Source: Geodermatophilus ruber (GTDB taxonomy: Bacteria > Actinomycetota > Actinomycetes > Mycobacteriales > Geodermatophilaceae). Taken from it: DNA of 64,000 bases. The DNA lies in assembly GCF_900114385.1 (NCBI RefSeq), contig NZ_FOSW01000020.1:1-64000 (forward strand). Direction: 5' to 3'. Below the pieces are notes generated by a model that ran no database searches, was not told the origin of the DNA, and was given only the letters and a program-made list of their open reading frames with translations. A program made the position numbers and the translations under genes. Positions 19,564 through 29,245 of this stretch are shown here, in pieces. The stretch's first letter is position 1. Each line of letters opens with the position of its first letter.

Positions 19564-22520
19564 GGCTGCACACGCTGTCCCTCACCGCGTTCGGCCCGTT
19601 CGCCGAGACGGTGCAGGTCGACTTCGACGACGCCGGCCGCGACGGGCTGTTCCTGCTGTGGGGCCCCACGGGCGCGGGCAAGACCACGCTGCTCGACGCC
19701 GTCGTCTACGCCTTCTACGGCACCGTGCCCGGCGCCCGGGGCGAGGAGAAGCGGCTGCGCAGCGACCACGCCACGCACTCCGTGCGCACCGAGGTGACCT
19801 GCGAGGTGACGCTGGCCGACGAGCGGCTGCGGATCATCCGCCGTCCGGAGCAGCAGCGGCCCAAGAAGCGCGGGGAGGGCTGGACCACCGAGCAGGCGAA
19901 GCTGTCGGTGCAGCGGTGGGACGGCGACACGTGGGAGCCGGTCAGCACCCGTATCGACGAGGGCTCGGAGTACCTGCGCGCCCGGCTGGGTCTGTCCGCC
20001 GAGCAGTTCTGCCAGGTCGTGCTGCTTCCCCAGGGCGACTTCGCCCGGTTCCTGCGGGCCGAGCCGGAGGACCGCGGCCGGCTGCTGCGCACCCTGTTCG
20101 ACGTCGGGCGCTTCGCCCGGGTCGAGGACTGGCTGGCCGGCGAGCGGTCTGCGGCCCGGGAGCGGCTGGAGATCGTCCGGCGCACGATGGGCGGCCTGCT
20201 GGCCCGGATCGCCCAGGTCGCCGGCGTTGACGTGCCCGAGGAGCTGGCCCCCGAGCTGGCCGGGGTCGGGCACGGGACCCGGATCGGCGGCTGGGTCGCC
20301 GGGCTCCGGACGGCGGCGGCCGACCGGCTGACCGGGGCTGCGGCCGCGGCCGATGAGGCCGCGGCGCGCACCGCGGCGGTCGAGGCCGAGCTGGCCACCG
20401 CCCGGGCGCTCGCCGACCGGCACGCCCGCCGGGACCGCGCCCGCGAGGAACGCGACCGGCTCACCGCCGCCGAGGCCGGGCTGGCGCCGCTGCGTGCGCA
20501 GCGGGACGCCGGCCGCCGGGCCGAGCCGCTGCGCGACGTCCTGGAGTCGGCCGGCCGGTGCGCGCTCGAGGCGGAGCGGGCCGCGGCGCGCCTGGCCGCG
20601 GCCCGGGGCGCCTGGGCCGCGGTCGCGGCCGGCCGGGACGCCGAACCGGCGCTGGCGCGGACGCTGCGCGACGAGGTGGCCGCGGTGCGGGCGCTCCTGC
20701 CGGAGGTCGCCCGGGCCGCGGAGCTGGAGCGGCGCGCGGGCCGGCTGGTGCGGGCGGTCGACGGCCTGACCCGCGGGTGCGAGCAGGCCGCGGCGGCCGC
20801 CGCGGAGTGGCCGGTGCGGGTGGCCGCCCACGAGGCGGCGGTGACCGCGGCCGCGGACGCGGCCGCCCGGGTGCCCGGGCTCCGCGCCCAGCTGGAGGCC
20901 ACCGGGACGGCGCTCGCCGCGGCGCAGGCCGCCGAGGGGCTGGAGCGCACCCTGGCCCAGGCGCGGGAAGTGGCGCAGCGACGGCGCGAGGCGTGGCTGG
21001 ACGCCCGCGAGCGCTGGGGTGAGCTCCGGACGCAGCGGCTGGACGGCATGGCCGCCGAGCTGGCCGGTCAGCTGGCGGACGGTGCCGACTGCCCGGTCTG
21101 CGGCGCGACGGAGCACCCCCGCCCCGCCCGGCACACCGGCCCGGTGGTCACCGCCGCCGACGAGCAGGACGCCCGCGCGGAGGTGGACTCCGCCGAGGCC
21201 GCGATGGCCGCCGCGAGCCGGGTCGTGGAGGACCAGGAGCGGGAGCTCGCCGTCCTCCGCGGACGGGCCGGTGACCTGCCGTGGCCGGAGCGGCTGGCCG
21301 TGTTCGAGGAGCAGTCCGCCGCGGTGGCCGAGGCCGCCGAGCTGGCGGCCCGGCTCCCTGCGGCGCGCGCCGAGCTGGCCGGGCTCCAGGGCGAGCGGGA
21401 GGCCGCCGCCGCGCGGCTCGCGGCCGACCGGGAGGAGCTGCAGGCGCGGGCCGCCGAGCTCGGCGAGGTGCGGGCCGTGCTGGCCGAGCTCACCGCGCAG
21501 CTCGCCGCCGCGCGCGGGGAGGACGCCGACCTGCCCGCCCGCATCGCCCGGCTCACCGCGGAGGCCGAGCGGTGCGAGGCGGTGGTGGACGCCGAGGGCG
21601 AGGAGCTGCGGGCCCGGGCGGCCGCCGACACCGCCCGCACGACCGCCGAGCAGCGGGCCGCCGACGCCGGCTTCGAGGACGTGCTGGCGGTCGCCGAGGG
21701 GCTGCTGGAGCCGGGCCGGCTGGCCGAGCTGGACCGCCGGATCGACGAGCACGACCGCCGGCTGGCGGTGGCCTCCGCGGCGCTGGCCGCCCCGGAGCTC
21801 GCCGACCTCGGCCCCCGGCCGGACCTCGACGCCCTCGGGGCGCGCAGCGCCGAGGAGACCCGCCGGCGGGAGGAGGCGGTCGCGGAGCTGGACCGGGCGC
21901 GGCGCGCCGCTGCCGGGCTCACCGAGCTGGCCGGCGAGGTCACCGCCGTGCAGGTGGAGCTCGATCAGCGGCGGGGCGAGTTCGAGAAGGTCAGCGGGCT
22001 GGCTGACCTGGTCAGCGGCCGCGGGGCGAACACGCTGCGGATGCGGCTGCAGTCCTTCGTGCTCGCCGCCCGCCTGGAGCAGGTCGCCGAGGTGGCCAGC
22101 CGCCGGTTGCAGGACATGTCCGGGGGCCGGTACACCTTCCGGCACAGCGACGCCCAGGGCCGGCACGGCGCCCGCGGCGGACTGGGGCTGGACGTCCTCG
22201 ACGAGTACACCGGCTGCCTGCGCGCGACCAAGACCCTCTCCGGTGGGGAGAGCTTCATGGCCTCGCTGGCGCTCGCGCTCGGCCTGGCCGACGTCGTCAC
22301 GGCCGAGACGGGCGGAGTGCGGATCGACACGCTCTTCGTCGACGAGGGCTTCGGCACGCTCGACGCCCAGGCTCTCGACGCCGTGATGACCGTGCTCGAC
22401 GAGCTGCGGCGTGGCGGGCGGACCGTCGGCGTGATCAGCCACCTCGAGGAGCTCCGCACCCGCATCCCCACCCGGATCGAGGTCGTCACCGGACGGCACG
22501 GCTCCCGGCTGGCCGGGTAG
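19560..22520 (+). CDS. sbcC: Exonuclease SbcCD, ATPase subunit C
   Basis: The 986-residue SMC-like ATPase has the N-terminal lobe with Walker A GPTGAGKTTLLDA (about residues 36-48), and two long Ala/Glu/Arg-rich coiled coils flanking a zinc hook CPVCG at about residue 510. The C-terminal lobe carries signature LSGGESFMASLALALGLAD and Walker B IDTLFVDEGFGTLD. It opens DNA ends for SbcD. ATG 19560 is fixed by the 4-bp overlap with sbcD and the family start MRLHTLSLTAFGPF. The coiled-coil region is over 75% GC, giving large false frames on the other strand. Confidence 0.96.
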   Translation: MRLHTLSLTAFGPFAETVQVDFDDAGRDGLFLLWGPTGAGKTTLLDAVVYAFYGTVPGARGEEKRLRSDHATHSVRTEVTCEVTLADERLRIIRRPEQQRPKKRGEGWTTEQAKLSVQRWDGDTWEPVSTRIDEGSEYLRARLGLSAEQFCQVVLLPQGDFARFLRAEPEDRGRLLRTLFDVGRFARVEDWLAGERSAARERLEIVRRTMGGLLARIAQVAGVDVPEELAPELAGVGHGTRIGGWVAGLRTAAADRLTGAAAAADEAAARTAAVEAELATARALADRHARRDRAREERDRLTAAEAGLAPLRAQRDAGRRAEPLRDVLESAGRCALEAERAAARLAAARGAWAAVAAGRDAEPALARTLRDEVAAVRALLPEVARAAELERRAGRLVRAVDGLTRGCEQAAAAAAEWPVRVAAHEAAVTAAADAAARVPGLRAQLEATGTALAAAQAAEGLERTLAQAREVAQRRREAWLDARERWGELRTQRLDGMAAELAGQLADGADCPVCGATEHPRPARHTGPVVTAADEQDARAEVDSAEAAMAAASRVVEDQERELAVLRGRAGDLPWPERLAVFEEQSAAVAEAAELAARLPAARAELAGLQGEREAAAARLAADREELQARAAELGEVRAVLAELTAQLAAARGEDADLPARIARLTAEAERCEAVVDAEGEELRARAAADTARTTAEQRAADAGFEDVLAVAEGLLEPGRLAELDRRIDEHDRRLAVASAALAAPELADLGPRPDLDALGARSAEETRRREEAVAELDRARRAAAGLTELAGEVTAVQVELDQRRGEFEKVSGLADLVSGRGANTLRMRLQSFVLAARLEQVAEVASRRLQDMSGGRYTFRHSDAQGRHGARGGLGLDVLDEYTGCLRATKTLSGGESFMASLALALGLADVVTAETGGVRIDTLFVDEGFGTLDAQALDAVMTVLDELRRGGRTVGVISHLEELRTRIPTRIEVVTGRHGSRLAG

Positions 22521-22544
22521 GCCCGGATGCGGACGGAGCCGGGG

Positions 22545-23048
22545 TCACTGCCCCAGGTCGGTGACCGGCCGCGGCCGGACGACAGGCGCCTCGTGCCGCG
22601 CCGGGGCCGGCGCCGGGAAAACCCAGCGCCGGTAGGCCAGGTACCGGATCACCGTGCCCAGCACGATCGAGCCGATGTTCGCCAACTGGAGGACCAGGGC
22701 GCTCTCCTGCCCCAGCGGGTACCGGACGACGGCGACGACCGCCAACCCGAGCCCCAGGGTCAGCCCGTTGACGACCGCGAAGAGCAGGTACTCCCGGCGC
22801 ATCCCGGTCCGTGCCCGGTGGGAGAAGGACCAGAAGCGGTGACCGAGGAACGCCACGGTCATCGACACCAGGGTGGAGACCAGCTTCGCGGTGACCGCCC
22901 CGACCCCGGCAGAGGTGTAGAGCAACTGGAACAGCGCCAGATCCAGCACGAAGCTGACGCCGCCGACCACGCCGAAGGCGCTCAGCTCCTTGACCAGGAC
23001 CCGCCACGCGCGCAGGGGTGGAGAGCCGCCCGGCCCGCGCGAGGTCAT
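22545..23048 (-). CDS. GtrA-family membrane protein
   Basis: This 167-residue protein has four predicted transmembrane helices with the GtrA pattern: [20 protein letters not shown], then [24 protein letters not shown], and a last helix ending [11 protein letters not shown]. GtrA-like proteins are thought to move polyprenyl-linked sugars across the membrane for cell-envelope glycosylation. It corresponds in context to Rv3277 next to purK. It converges with sbcC, with only 24 nt between the stops. Confidence 0.9.
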   Translation of the reverse strand: MTSRGPGGSPPLRAWRVLVKELSAFGVVGGVSFVLDLALFQLLYTSAGVGAVTAKLVSTLVSMTVAFLGHRFWSFSHRARTGMRREYLLFAVVNGLTLGLGLAVVAVVRYPLGQESALVLQLANIGSIVLGTVIRYLAYRRWVFPAPAPARHEAPVVRPRPVTDLGQ

Positions 23049-23108
23049 GCAAGCAATGTACGGAGGGGGGCCGCGCCCGGGCAGCGGCGCAGCGTCACAC
23101 TTCAGGAC

Positions 23109-23906
23109 ATGCCCGGTCACGGATCTCCTGCGCCGTCGGTCCGGCGCCGGCTCGTGCTCGTCCCGCTCGTCGTCGTCCTCCTGGCCCTCGCCGCCTGCGG
23201 CGGCGGCTCGTTCATGGAGGAGGTGGGGGCCACCCGGTCGGCGGAGAACTCCTCCCCGGGGGCGGTGACGGCCCCGCCGACGACGGACGCGGAGGAGCAG
23301 GTCCCCCGGCCGGAGACGGAGCCGGGTGCCACCGCACCGGCCCCGGGGACGGCCACCGCGCCGGCGGACGTGACGCGCTTCGCCGTGGTCGGGGACTCCA
23401 TCACCGCTGGCTTCCTGCCGCTGCGCGGGACGACCGTCGTCGGTGCGGGCTCGTGGATCCCCGCCGCCCGGCAGCACCCCCAGCTGGAGTTCGCTGGCGG
23501 CTGGGCCGTGCCGGGCGCCACGACGACGGACATGCTGGCGGGGGTGCGGTCGGTCGACGCCGACGTGCTCATCGTGCTCGCGGGGACCAACGACCTGGCA
23601 ATGGGCACGCAGTGGCCCACGACCGAGTCGAACCTGCTCCAGATCGTCGGCGCGGCGGGAGTTCCCACCGTGGTGCTGTCGGCCATCCCGCCGCGCGACG
23701 ACCGGCCGGCGGAGACGCAGGAGCTCAACGGCCGCCTCCGCCAGCTGGCCACGTCCCAGGGATGGTCGTTCGTCGACCCGTGGGGCGACATGGCGAGCGA
23801 GGGCACCTGGGTCGGGGGCACCAGCATGGACGGGATCCATCCGACCGACGACGTGGCGGCGCTCGTCGGGCAGCGGCTCGCGGCAGCGGTCGCCGCCGCC
23901 GGCTGA
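23109..23906 (+). CDS. SGNH/GDSL-type hydrolase, lipoprotein
   Basis: The 265-residue protein has a lipoprotein signal ([11 protein letters not shown], lipobox LAAC), then a disordered Thr/Pro/Glu-rich linker. The SGNH hydrolase domain follows: block [12 protein letters not shown] with the nucleophile Ser, block III LAGTND and block V DGIHPTDD with the catalytic Asp-His. It is probably an extracytoplasmic esterase or acyl-ester hydrolase; the substrate is unknown. It is divergent from gtrA, with about 60 nt between starts. Confidence 0.88.
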   Translation: MPGHGSPAPSVRRRLVLVPLVVVLLALAACGGGSFMEEVGATRSAENSSPGAVTAPPTTDAEEQVPRPETEPGATAPAPGTATAPADVTRFAVVGDSITAGFLPLRGTTVVGAGSWIPAARQHPQLEFAGGWAVPGATTTDMLAGVRSVDADVLIVLAGTNDLAMGTQWPTTESNLLQIVGAAGVPTVVLSAIPPRDDRPAETQELNGRLRQLATSQGWSFVDPWGDMASEGTWVGGTSMDGIHPTDDVAALVGQRLAAAVAAAG

Positions 23907-23918
23907 GTGGCGGCCGAC

Positions 23919-23924
23919 TACCCT
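23919..23924 (+). promoter_or_regulatory. Possible -10 box of purK (TACCCT)
   Basis: TACCCT lies 9 nt before the purK ATG, and there is no clear ribosome site in between; a leaderless start is possible. Confidence 0.35.
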
Positions 23925-23933
23925 CGACGCGCC

Positions 23934-25154
23934 ATGGCAGAGCACCTCGACCCGCGCACCGGACTGCCCGTCGTCGCCATGGTCGGCGGTGGTCAGCTGG
24001 CGCGGATGACCCACCAGGCGGCGATCGCCCTCGGCCAGTCCCTGCGCGTGTTGTCCACCGGTCCCGACGAGTCGGCCGCCCTCGTGGCCGCCGACGTCCG
24101 CCTCGGCGACCACCGCGACCTCGACGCCCTGCTCGCCGCCGCCGAGGGCGCCACCGTGGTCACCTTCGACCACGAGCACGTGCCCACCGAGCACCTGCGC
24201 GCCCTGGAGGCGGCCGGGCACCGGGTCGCACCGGGGCCGGAGGCGCTGGTGCACGCGCAGGACAAGCTGGTCCTGCGCCGCGCGCTGGCCGCGGCGGGGG
24301 AGCCGCAGCCGGCCTGGGCGGAGGTCACCTCGACCGAGGAGGTCGCCGCCTTCGCCGCCCGGCACGGCTGGCCGGTGGTCCTCAAGGCGCCGCGCGGCGG
24401 CTACGACGGGCGCGGCGTCTTCGTCGTCGACGGTCCGGACGACACCCTGGAGCTCTTCGGCCGGTACGACGTCCTGCTGGCCGAGCAGCGGGTCCCGATG
24501 GTCAGGGAGCTGTCCGCGCTGGTCGCCCGGTCACCGTTCGGCCAGGTCGCGGTCTGGCCCGTGGTCGAGACCGTGCAGCGCGACGGCATCAACACCGAGG
24601 TGCTGGCGCCGGCGCCCGGCCTGGACGAGGGCACCGCGACCGCCGCGCAGGAGCTGGCGGTGCGGGTCGCCGACCGGGTCGGCGTCGTCGGGGTGCTCGC
24701 CGTCGAGCTGTTCGAGACCCCGGACGGCGTCCTGGTCAACGAGCTGGCGATGCGCCCGCACAACTCCGGCCACTGGACCATCGAGGGCGCGCGGACCAGC
24801 CAGTTCGAGCAGCACCTGCGCGCCGTCCTGGACTACCCGCTGGGCTCCACGGCGATGACCGCGCCGGTGGCGGTGATGGCCAACGTGCTCGGGGGCGCGG
24901 CCGCCGAGGAAGGCTGGGCCGGGCCGGGCCTCGACGAGCGGGTGCACCACCTCATGGCGCACTGGCCCGACGTCAGGCTGCACTGGTACGGCAAGGGCCA
25001 GCGCCCCGGGCGCAAGCTCGGCCACGTCACCGCCCTCGGGGACGATCTCGACACGGTCCGGGCCCGCGCGGTCGCCGCCGCCCGCTACCTGGCCGATGGC
25101 GTGATCGACCCGGCGTTCGCCTTCGAGTCCGAGCACCGAGAGCCCGAGCACTGA
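23934..25154 (+). CDS. purK: N5-carboxyaminoimidazole ribonucleotide synthase
   Basis: The 406-residue ATP-grasp enzyme makes N5-CAIR from AIR, bicarbonate and ATP in de novo purine synthesis. The N-terminal motif [22 protein letters not shown], the central [13 protein letters not shown] lysine/glycine loop and the [25 protein letters not shown] motif identify it. ATG 23934 is preferred to the in-frame GTG at 23907, which would add nine residues outside the family. purE follows after 8 nt. Confidence 0.95.
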   Translation: MAEHLDPRTGLPVVAMVGGGQLARMTHQAAIALGQSLRVLSTGPDESAALVAADVRLGDHRDLDALLAAAEGATVVTFDHEHVPTEHLRALEAAGHRVAPGPEALVHAQDKLVLRRALAAAGEPQPAWAEVTSTEEVAAFAARHGWPVVLKAPRGGYDGRGVFVVDGPDDTLELFGRYDVLLAEQRVPMVRELSALVARSPFGQVAVWPVVETVQRDGINTEVLAPAPGLDEGTATAAQELAVRVADRVGVVGVLAVELFETPDGVLVNELAMRPHNSGHWTIEGARTSQFEQHLRAVLDYPLGSTAMTAPVAVMANVLGGAAAEEGWAGPGLDERVHHLMAHWPDVRLHWYGKGQRPGRKLGHVTALGDDLDTVRARAVAAARYLADGVIDPAFAFESEHREPEH

Positions 25155-25162
25155 GGAGCCCC

Positions 25163-25666
25163 GTGGAGAACCCGCTCGTCGGCATCGTCATGGGCAGCGA
25201 CTCGGACTGGCCGATGATGGAGCCGGCCGCCGCGGCGCTGGACGAGTTCGACATCCCCTACGAGGTGCACGTCGTCTCCGCGCACCGCACCCCCCGCCGG
25301 ATGCTCGACTACGCCGAGTCCGCCGCGGGCCGGGGCCTGCGGGTGGTGATCGCCGGCGCCGGGGGAGCGGCCCACCTGCCGGGCATGGTGGCCGCCGCCA
25401 CGCCGCTGCCGGTCATCGGCGTCCCGCGCCCGCTGGACACGCTCGACGGGCTGGACAGCCTGCTGTCGATCGTGCAGATGCCGGCCGGGGTGCCGGTGGC
25501 GACGGTGAGCATCGGCGGCGGGCGCAACGCGGGGCTGCTCGCCGTCCGCATCCTCGCGGCGGCCGACCCCGGGCTGCGGGCCGCCGTCGAGCGGTTCCAG
25601 GCCGAGCTGGCCGAGCAGGTGGTCGCCCGTGACGCGGCGCTGCAGAAGAGGCTCGCTGCAGACTGA
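25163..25666 (+). CDS. purE: N5-carboxyaminoimidazole ribonucleotide mutase
   Basis: The 167-residue class I PurE converts N5-CAIR to CAIR directly after PurK. It contains [12 protein letters not shown], the SAHRTPRRM motif with the catalytic histidine, and [18 protein letters not shown] 25163 has TGAGGAG upstream, overlapping the purK stop region. The purK-purE-acyl-CoA dehydrogenase order is the mycobacterial one. Confidence 0.96.
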   Translation: MENPLVGIVMGSDSDWPMMEPAAAALDEFDIPYEVHVVSAHRTPRRMLDYAESAAGRGLRVVIAGAGGAAHLPGMVAAATPLPVIGVPRPLDTLDGLDSLLSIVQMPAGVPVATVSIGGGRNAGLLAVRILAAADPGLRAAVERFQAELAEQVVARDAALQKRLAAD

Positions 25667-25681
25667 ACTGTTGGGGCGTCC

Positions 25682-25687
25682 TAGCAT
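25682..25687 (+). promoter_or_regulatory. -10 box of the acyl-CoA dehydrogenase gene (TAGCAT)
   Basis: TAGCAT is followed by 6 nt and then the GTG start at 25694, predicting a leaderless transcript separate from purKE. Confidence 0.45.
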
Positions 25688-25693
25688 CTACCT

Positions 25694-26851
25694 GTGGGTA
25701 ACAACGCCGGCGGGCTGTACGCGCTGACCGAGGAGCACGAGGCGATCCGGGCCGCGGTCCGCGAGATCGCCGAGCGGGAGATCGCCCCCCACGCGGCCGA
25801 GGTGGACGCCGAGTCGCGGTACCCGATCGAGGCGCAGAAGGCGCTCACCACGGCCGGGTTCCACGCCACGCACATCCCCGAGGCCTACGGCGGTGAGGGC
25901 GCCGACCCGATCGCGACCTGCATCGTCATCGAGGAGGTCGCCCGGGTCGACGCGTCGGCCTCGCTGATCCCGGCGGTCAACAAGCTGGGCTCGATGCCGC
26001 TCATCCTGTCGGGGTCGGAGGAGCTCAAGCAGGCCGTGCTGCCCTCGATCGCCGCCGGCCAGGCGATGATCAGCTACGGGCTGTCCGAGCGGGAGGCCGG
26101 CTCCGACGCCGCGGCGATGAAGACCCGGGCCCGCCGCGAGGGCGATTCCTGGGTGCTCAACGGCACCAAGGCGTGGATCACCAACTCCGGCGTCTCCTCC
26201 TGGTACACGGTCATGGCCGTCACCGATCCGGAGCAGGGGGCGGGCGGCATCTCCGCGTTCGTCGTGCACGCCGACGACCCGGGCTTCGCCGTCGGCCCCA
26301 AGGAACGGAAGATGGGCATCAAGGGCTCGCCCACCTGCGAGCTGTACTTCACCGACTGCACCATCCCGGCCGACCGGATCATCGGCGAGCCCGGCACCGG
26401 CTTCAAGACCGCGCTGCGCACGCTGGACTTCACCCGGCCGACCATCGGCGCGCAGGCCGTCGGCATCGCCCAGGGCGCCCTGGACGCCGCGGTGGCCTAC
26501 GTCAAGGAGCGCCGCCAGTTCGGAAAGGCCGTCGCCGAGTTCCAGGGCGTGCAGTTCATGCTCGCCGACATGGAGATGCAGATCGAGGCGGCCCGGCACC
26601 TGGTCTACGTCGCGGCCGCCCGCGGCGAGGTCGGCGGCCCGGACCTGGGCCGGCTGTGCGCCTCGGCGAAGGCGTTCGCCTCCGACGTCGCGATGAAGGT
26701 GACCACCGACGCCGTCCAGCTCTTCGGCGGGGCCGGCTACACCGCCGACTTTCCGGTCGAGCGGATGATGCGCGACGCCAAGATCACCCAGATCTACGAG
26801 GGCACCAACCAGATCCAGCGCATGGTGATCGCACGGAGCCTCCTGAAGTAG
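25694..26851 (+). CDS. Acyl-CoA dehydrogenase (FadE25-like)
   Basis: The 385-residue flavoprotein has the acyl-CoA dehydrogenase signatures YGLSEREAGSDAAAMKTRA and QLFGGAGYTADFPVERMMRDAKITQIYEGTNQIQR. The glutamate of YEGTNQ is at the catalytic-base position of short/branched-chain dehydrogenases. It introduces a trans-2 double bond into acyl-CoA and passes electrons to ETF. Position after purE mirrors Rv3274c (fadE25). Chain-length preference is not evident. Confidence 0.94.
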   Translation: MGNNAGGLYALTEEHEAIRAAVREIAEREIAPHAAEVDAESRYPIEAQKALTTAGFHATHIPEAYGGEGADPIATCIVIEEVARVDASASLIPAVNKLGSMPLILSGSEELKQAVLPSIAAGQAMISYGLSEREAGSDAAAMKTRARREGDSWVLNGTKAWITNSGVSSWYTVMAVTDPEQGAGGISAFVVHADDPGFAVGPKERKMGIKGSPTCELYFTDCTIPADRIIGEPGTGFKTALRTLDFTRPTIGAQAVGIAQGALDAAVAYVKERRQFGKAVAEFQGVQFMLADMEMQIEAARHLVYVAAARGEVGGPDLGRLCASAKAFASDVAMKVTTDAVQLFGGAGYTADFPVERMMRDAKITQIYEGTNQIQRMVIARSLLK

Positions 26852-26926
26852 GGAGGAGCCTGCGTCTTCGCAGAGCACCGTGAGGATGGTCCGCCGGGGG
26901 GACGCCAACCTCCGTGTCGGGAGCAG

Positions 26927-27080
26927 CTACTTGCCGGAGCGGTCTCGGCACCCCCGGCGGAACCGCTTGTGTGCGGTGACCAGCGCGGCGAGCAGGCCGC
27001 CGGCGGCGCCGTGGTCGGAGGGGAAGCCGTTGTCGGCGGCACGCGGGAACGGCGGCGGGGACGAGGGGTTCTCGGGGTGG
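26927..27080 (-). pseudogene. Remnant of a PAP2-family phosphatase
   Basis: A start-less frame ending at a TAG (26927-26929) encodes ADNGFPSDHGAAGGLLAAL followed by a short basic tail. DNGFPSDH is the second catalytic motif (PSxH) of BcrC-like PAP2 phosphatases. The first motif (KxxxxxxRP) and third motif (SRxxxxxHxxxD) are absent, and the frame has no ATG/GTG in the right place. It is therefore a short decayed piece, unlike the intact PAP2 gene at 37095. Nothing else is seen between 26852 and 27080. Confidence 0.45.
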
Positions 27081-28544
27081 TCATGACCGCAGGGTGCCCC
27101 CAGCCGCCTGAACCCGGCCTGAATCCCGCGACCCGCTGTCGGCAGACAGGGGCACCCGCAGCCGCAGGTGCGCCCCGCTCGGTGAATCCAGTACCACCAC
27201 GTCCCCGCCGTGCGCCCGCGCGATCGACCGCGCGATCGCCAACCCGAGCCCAGCACCGCCGGCCGCCCGTTCGCGGCTGGTGTCCAGCCGGACGAAGCGG
27301 TCGAACACCCGGTCCCGCTCGGCCACGGGGACGCCGGGTCCGTCGTCCACCACGTCGATGACGGCCGCCGCCGCGCTCGGTTCCACCCCTAGCTCGACCC
27401 GGTCGACGGCGTGCCGCGCCGCGTTGTCGGCCAGGTTGCGCAACACCCGCGCCAACTGCAGGCGGTCGCCGACGACGCGGGCCGGCACCAGCCGGGTGAC
27501 GACCTGCAGCCCGGTGGTCCGGCGCAGACGGCCGGCTTCCTCCGCCACGAGGTCGTCGAGGTCGACGTCCTCGCGCTGAGGTCGGGGGCCGCGTTCGTCG
27601 GTCCGGGCGAGGAACAGCAGGTCGTCGACCAGCCGTTCCAGCCGGGTCAGGTCCGTCAGCACGTCGGCGTTGACGACCGCCCAGTCGATCGCCTCCGGGT
27701 GGACCGATGCGACCTCGTGGGCAGCGCGGATGCTGGCGAGCGGGCTGCGCAGTTCGTGAGAGGCGTCCGCGACGAAGCGGCGCTGGGCCACGGTGGCTGC
27801 GGCGAGGCGGTCGAGCATCTCGTTCAGCGTGACCGCGAGCTCTGCCACCTGATCGTGTGAGGGCGGAACCGGCACCCGCGCGTCCAGGTCGGTGGCGTTG
27901 ATGCCGGCGACCCGCCGGCGCATTCCCTCGACCGGCGCCAGTGCCCGGCCGGTCAGCCAGTAGGACGTTCCGGCGACGAGCACCAACAGGACCGGATAGC
28001 CCAGCGCGAGCAGCCGGACCAGGACGTCGGTGGCGCTCTGGGCGCTCTCCAGGCTCTGCGCCGCGATGACGACCGCGTCGCCGTCCGGCCCGCGGACGCC
28101 GCGGACGGCGACGGCGAACGGCTCCTCCTCCGCGATGCGTAGCGTGTCGGCCCGGACGGCCACCGTCTGTCCCGGCTGCGGGCGCGGGTCCACCAGCGGC
28201 GGCTCGCCGGCGATGGACGGACTCGCGGCCGCCACCCGCCCGCCGGCGTCGAGCACCTGGACCAGCGCCTGCTCACCGGCGCCGGCCGGGTTCAGGTCCG
28301 CCGCGGCCGCACCGTCCCGGGCCACCTGCGCCGCGACCGCGGCAGCCTCCTGCTCGGCGACGCCGGCCAGCGTGGCCTCCAGTTGGTGCCGCTGGAGCAG
28401 GACGAAGGCGACCGCGGCGACGGCCAGGATGAGGGCTACGACCAGGGTCGCGGCGAGCGCGGCGCGCACCCGGACGCCGCCCAGACGGCCGCGTACGACG
28501 GTCCACGATCGGCGGCCGGCCCGGGCCGCCCGCCGGTCAACCAC
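27081..28544 (-). CDS. Two-component sensor histidine kinase
   Basis: The 487-residue membrane kinase has two transmembrane helices (about residues 27-50 and 178-198) enclosing an extracellular sensor of about 130 residues, then a HAMP linker (LAPVEGMRRRVAGI). The dimerisation domain carries the phospho-acceptor His263 in DASHELRSPLAS. The ATPase domain has the N box RNLADNAARH, DDGPGVP and GGAGLGLAIARSI. The start overlaps the response regulator stop by 8 bp. It is likely the partner of the regulator at 28537 and a controller of the ABC exporter and PepSY genes nearby. Confidence 0.93.
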   Translation of the reverse strand: MVDRRAARAGRRSWTVVRGRLGGVRVRAALAATLVVALILAVAAVAFVLLQRHQLEATLAGVAEQEAAAVAAQVARDGAAAADLNPAGAGEQALVQVLDAGGRVAAASPSIAGEPPLVDPRPQPGQTVAVRADTLRIAEEEPFAVAVRGVRGPDGDAVVIAAQSLESAQSATDVLVRLLALGYPVLLVLVAGTSYWLTGRALAPVEGMRRRVAGINATDLDARVPVPPSHDQVAELAVTLNEMLDRLAAATVAQRRFVADASHELRSPLASIRAAHEVASVHPEAIDWAVVNADVLTDLTRLERLVDDLLFLARTDERGPRPQREDVDLDDLVAEEAGRLRRTTGLQVVTRLVPARVVGDRLQLARVLRNLADNAARHAVDRVELGVEPSAAAAVIDVVDDGPGVPVAERDRVFDRFVRLDTSRERAAGGAGLGLAIARSIARAHGGDVVVLDSPSGAHLRLRVPLSADSGSRDSGRVQAAGGTLRS

Positions 28545-29223
28545 CCCCGGCCGCCAGCCGGTAGCCGGCCCCGCGGACCGTCTCGACCGCGTGCCGACCG
28601 AAGGGTTGGTCGATCTTGCGCCGGAGGTAGCCCACGTAGACCTCGACGATGTTCTCGTCGCCGTCGTAGTTCAGGTCCCAGACGGACTCCAGGATGGCGG
28701 TCTTGGACACCACGTCGCCGCGGTGACGCAAGAGGAAGTGCAGCAGGTTGAACTCACGCGGGGTGAGGGACAGCTCCCGGTCCCCGCGGAGCACGGTCCG
28801 GCTGGCCGGGTCCAGGGTCAGGTCACCGGCGACCAGCAGGGTCGGGCGGACCGGGGCGCCGCGCCGGATCAGTGCGCGCAGCCGGGCCACCAGCACGAGG
28901 AAGGAGAACGGCTTGGTGAGGTAGTCGTCGGCGCCCAGGTCCAGGGCGTCGGCCTGGTCGTACTCCCCGTCCTTCGCGGTCAGCATGAGCACGGGTGTCC
29001 AGACGCCGGCCGCACGCATCCGCCGGCAGACGTCGTACCCGTTGAGTCCGGGCAGCATGATGTCCAGGACGACGACGTCGTAGCCGCTGACCTGGGCGTT
29101 GAACAGCCCGTCGTTGCCGTCGTGCACGACGTCGACGACGAACCCCTCGGCCGCCAGTCCGCGCCGGACGTGCTCGGCGAGCCGCACCTCGTCCTCGACC
29201 AGCAGCACGCGCACGCCGCTCAC
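28537..29223 (-). CDS. OmpR/PhoB-family response regulator
   Basis: The 228-residue regulator has a receiver domain with the acidic pair ED near residue 10, phospho-acceptor Asp54 (VVLDIMLPG), Thr in MLTAKD and Lys in LTKPFS. The C-terminal winged-helix DNA-binding domain (LTPREFNLLHFLLRH, then YVGYLRRKIDQPFG) is of the PhoB type. It overlaps the kinase gene. The 22-nt gap to the upstream permease gene suggests co-transcription with the exporter. Confidence 0.95.
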   Translation of the reverse strand: MSGVRVLLVEDEVRLAEHVRRGLAAEGFVVDVVHDGNDGLFNAQVSGYDVVVLDIMLPGLNGYDVCRRMRAAGVWTPVLMLTAKDGEYDQADALDLGADDYLTKPFSFLVLVARLRALIRRGAPVRPTLLVAGDLTLDPASRTVLRGDRELSLTPREFNLLHFLLRHRGDVVSKTAILESVWDLNYDGDENIVEVYVGYLRRKIDQPFGRHAVETVRGAGYRLAAGGG

Positions 29224-29245
29224 CTCCTCCCCGGAGCGTGGCCGG

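Noticed and set aside
19416-22499. 1027-codon frame opposite sbcC
   Set aside because: It is antisense to an intact SbcC, has low-complexity Gly/Arg/Leu composition and no domain; a shadow of GC-biased codon use.
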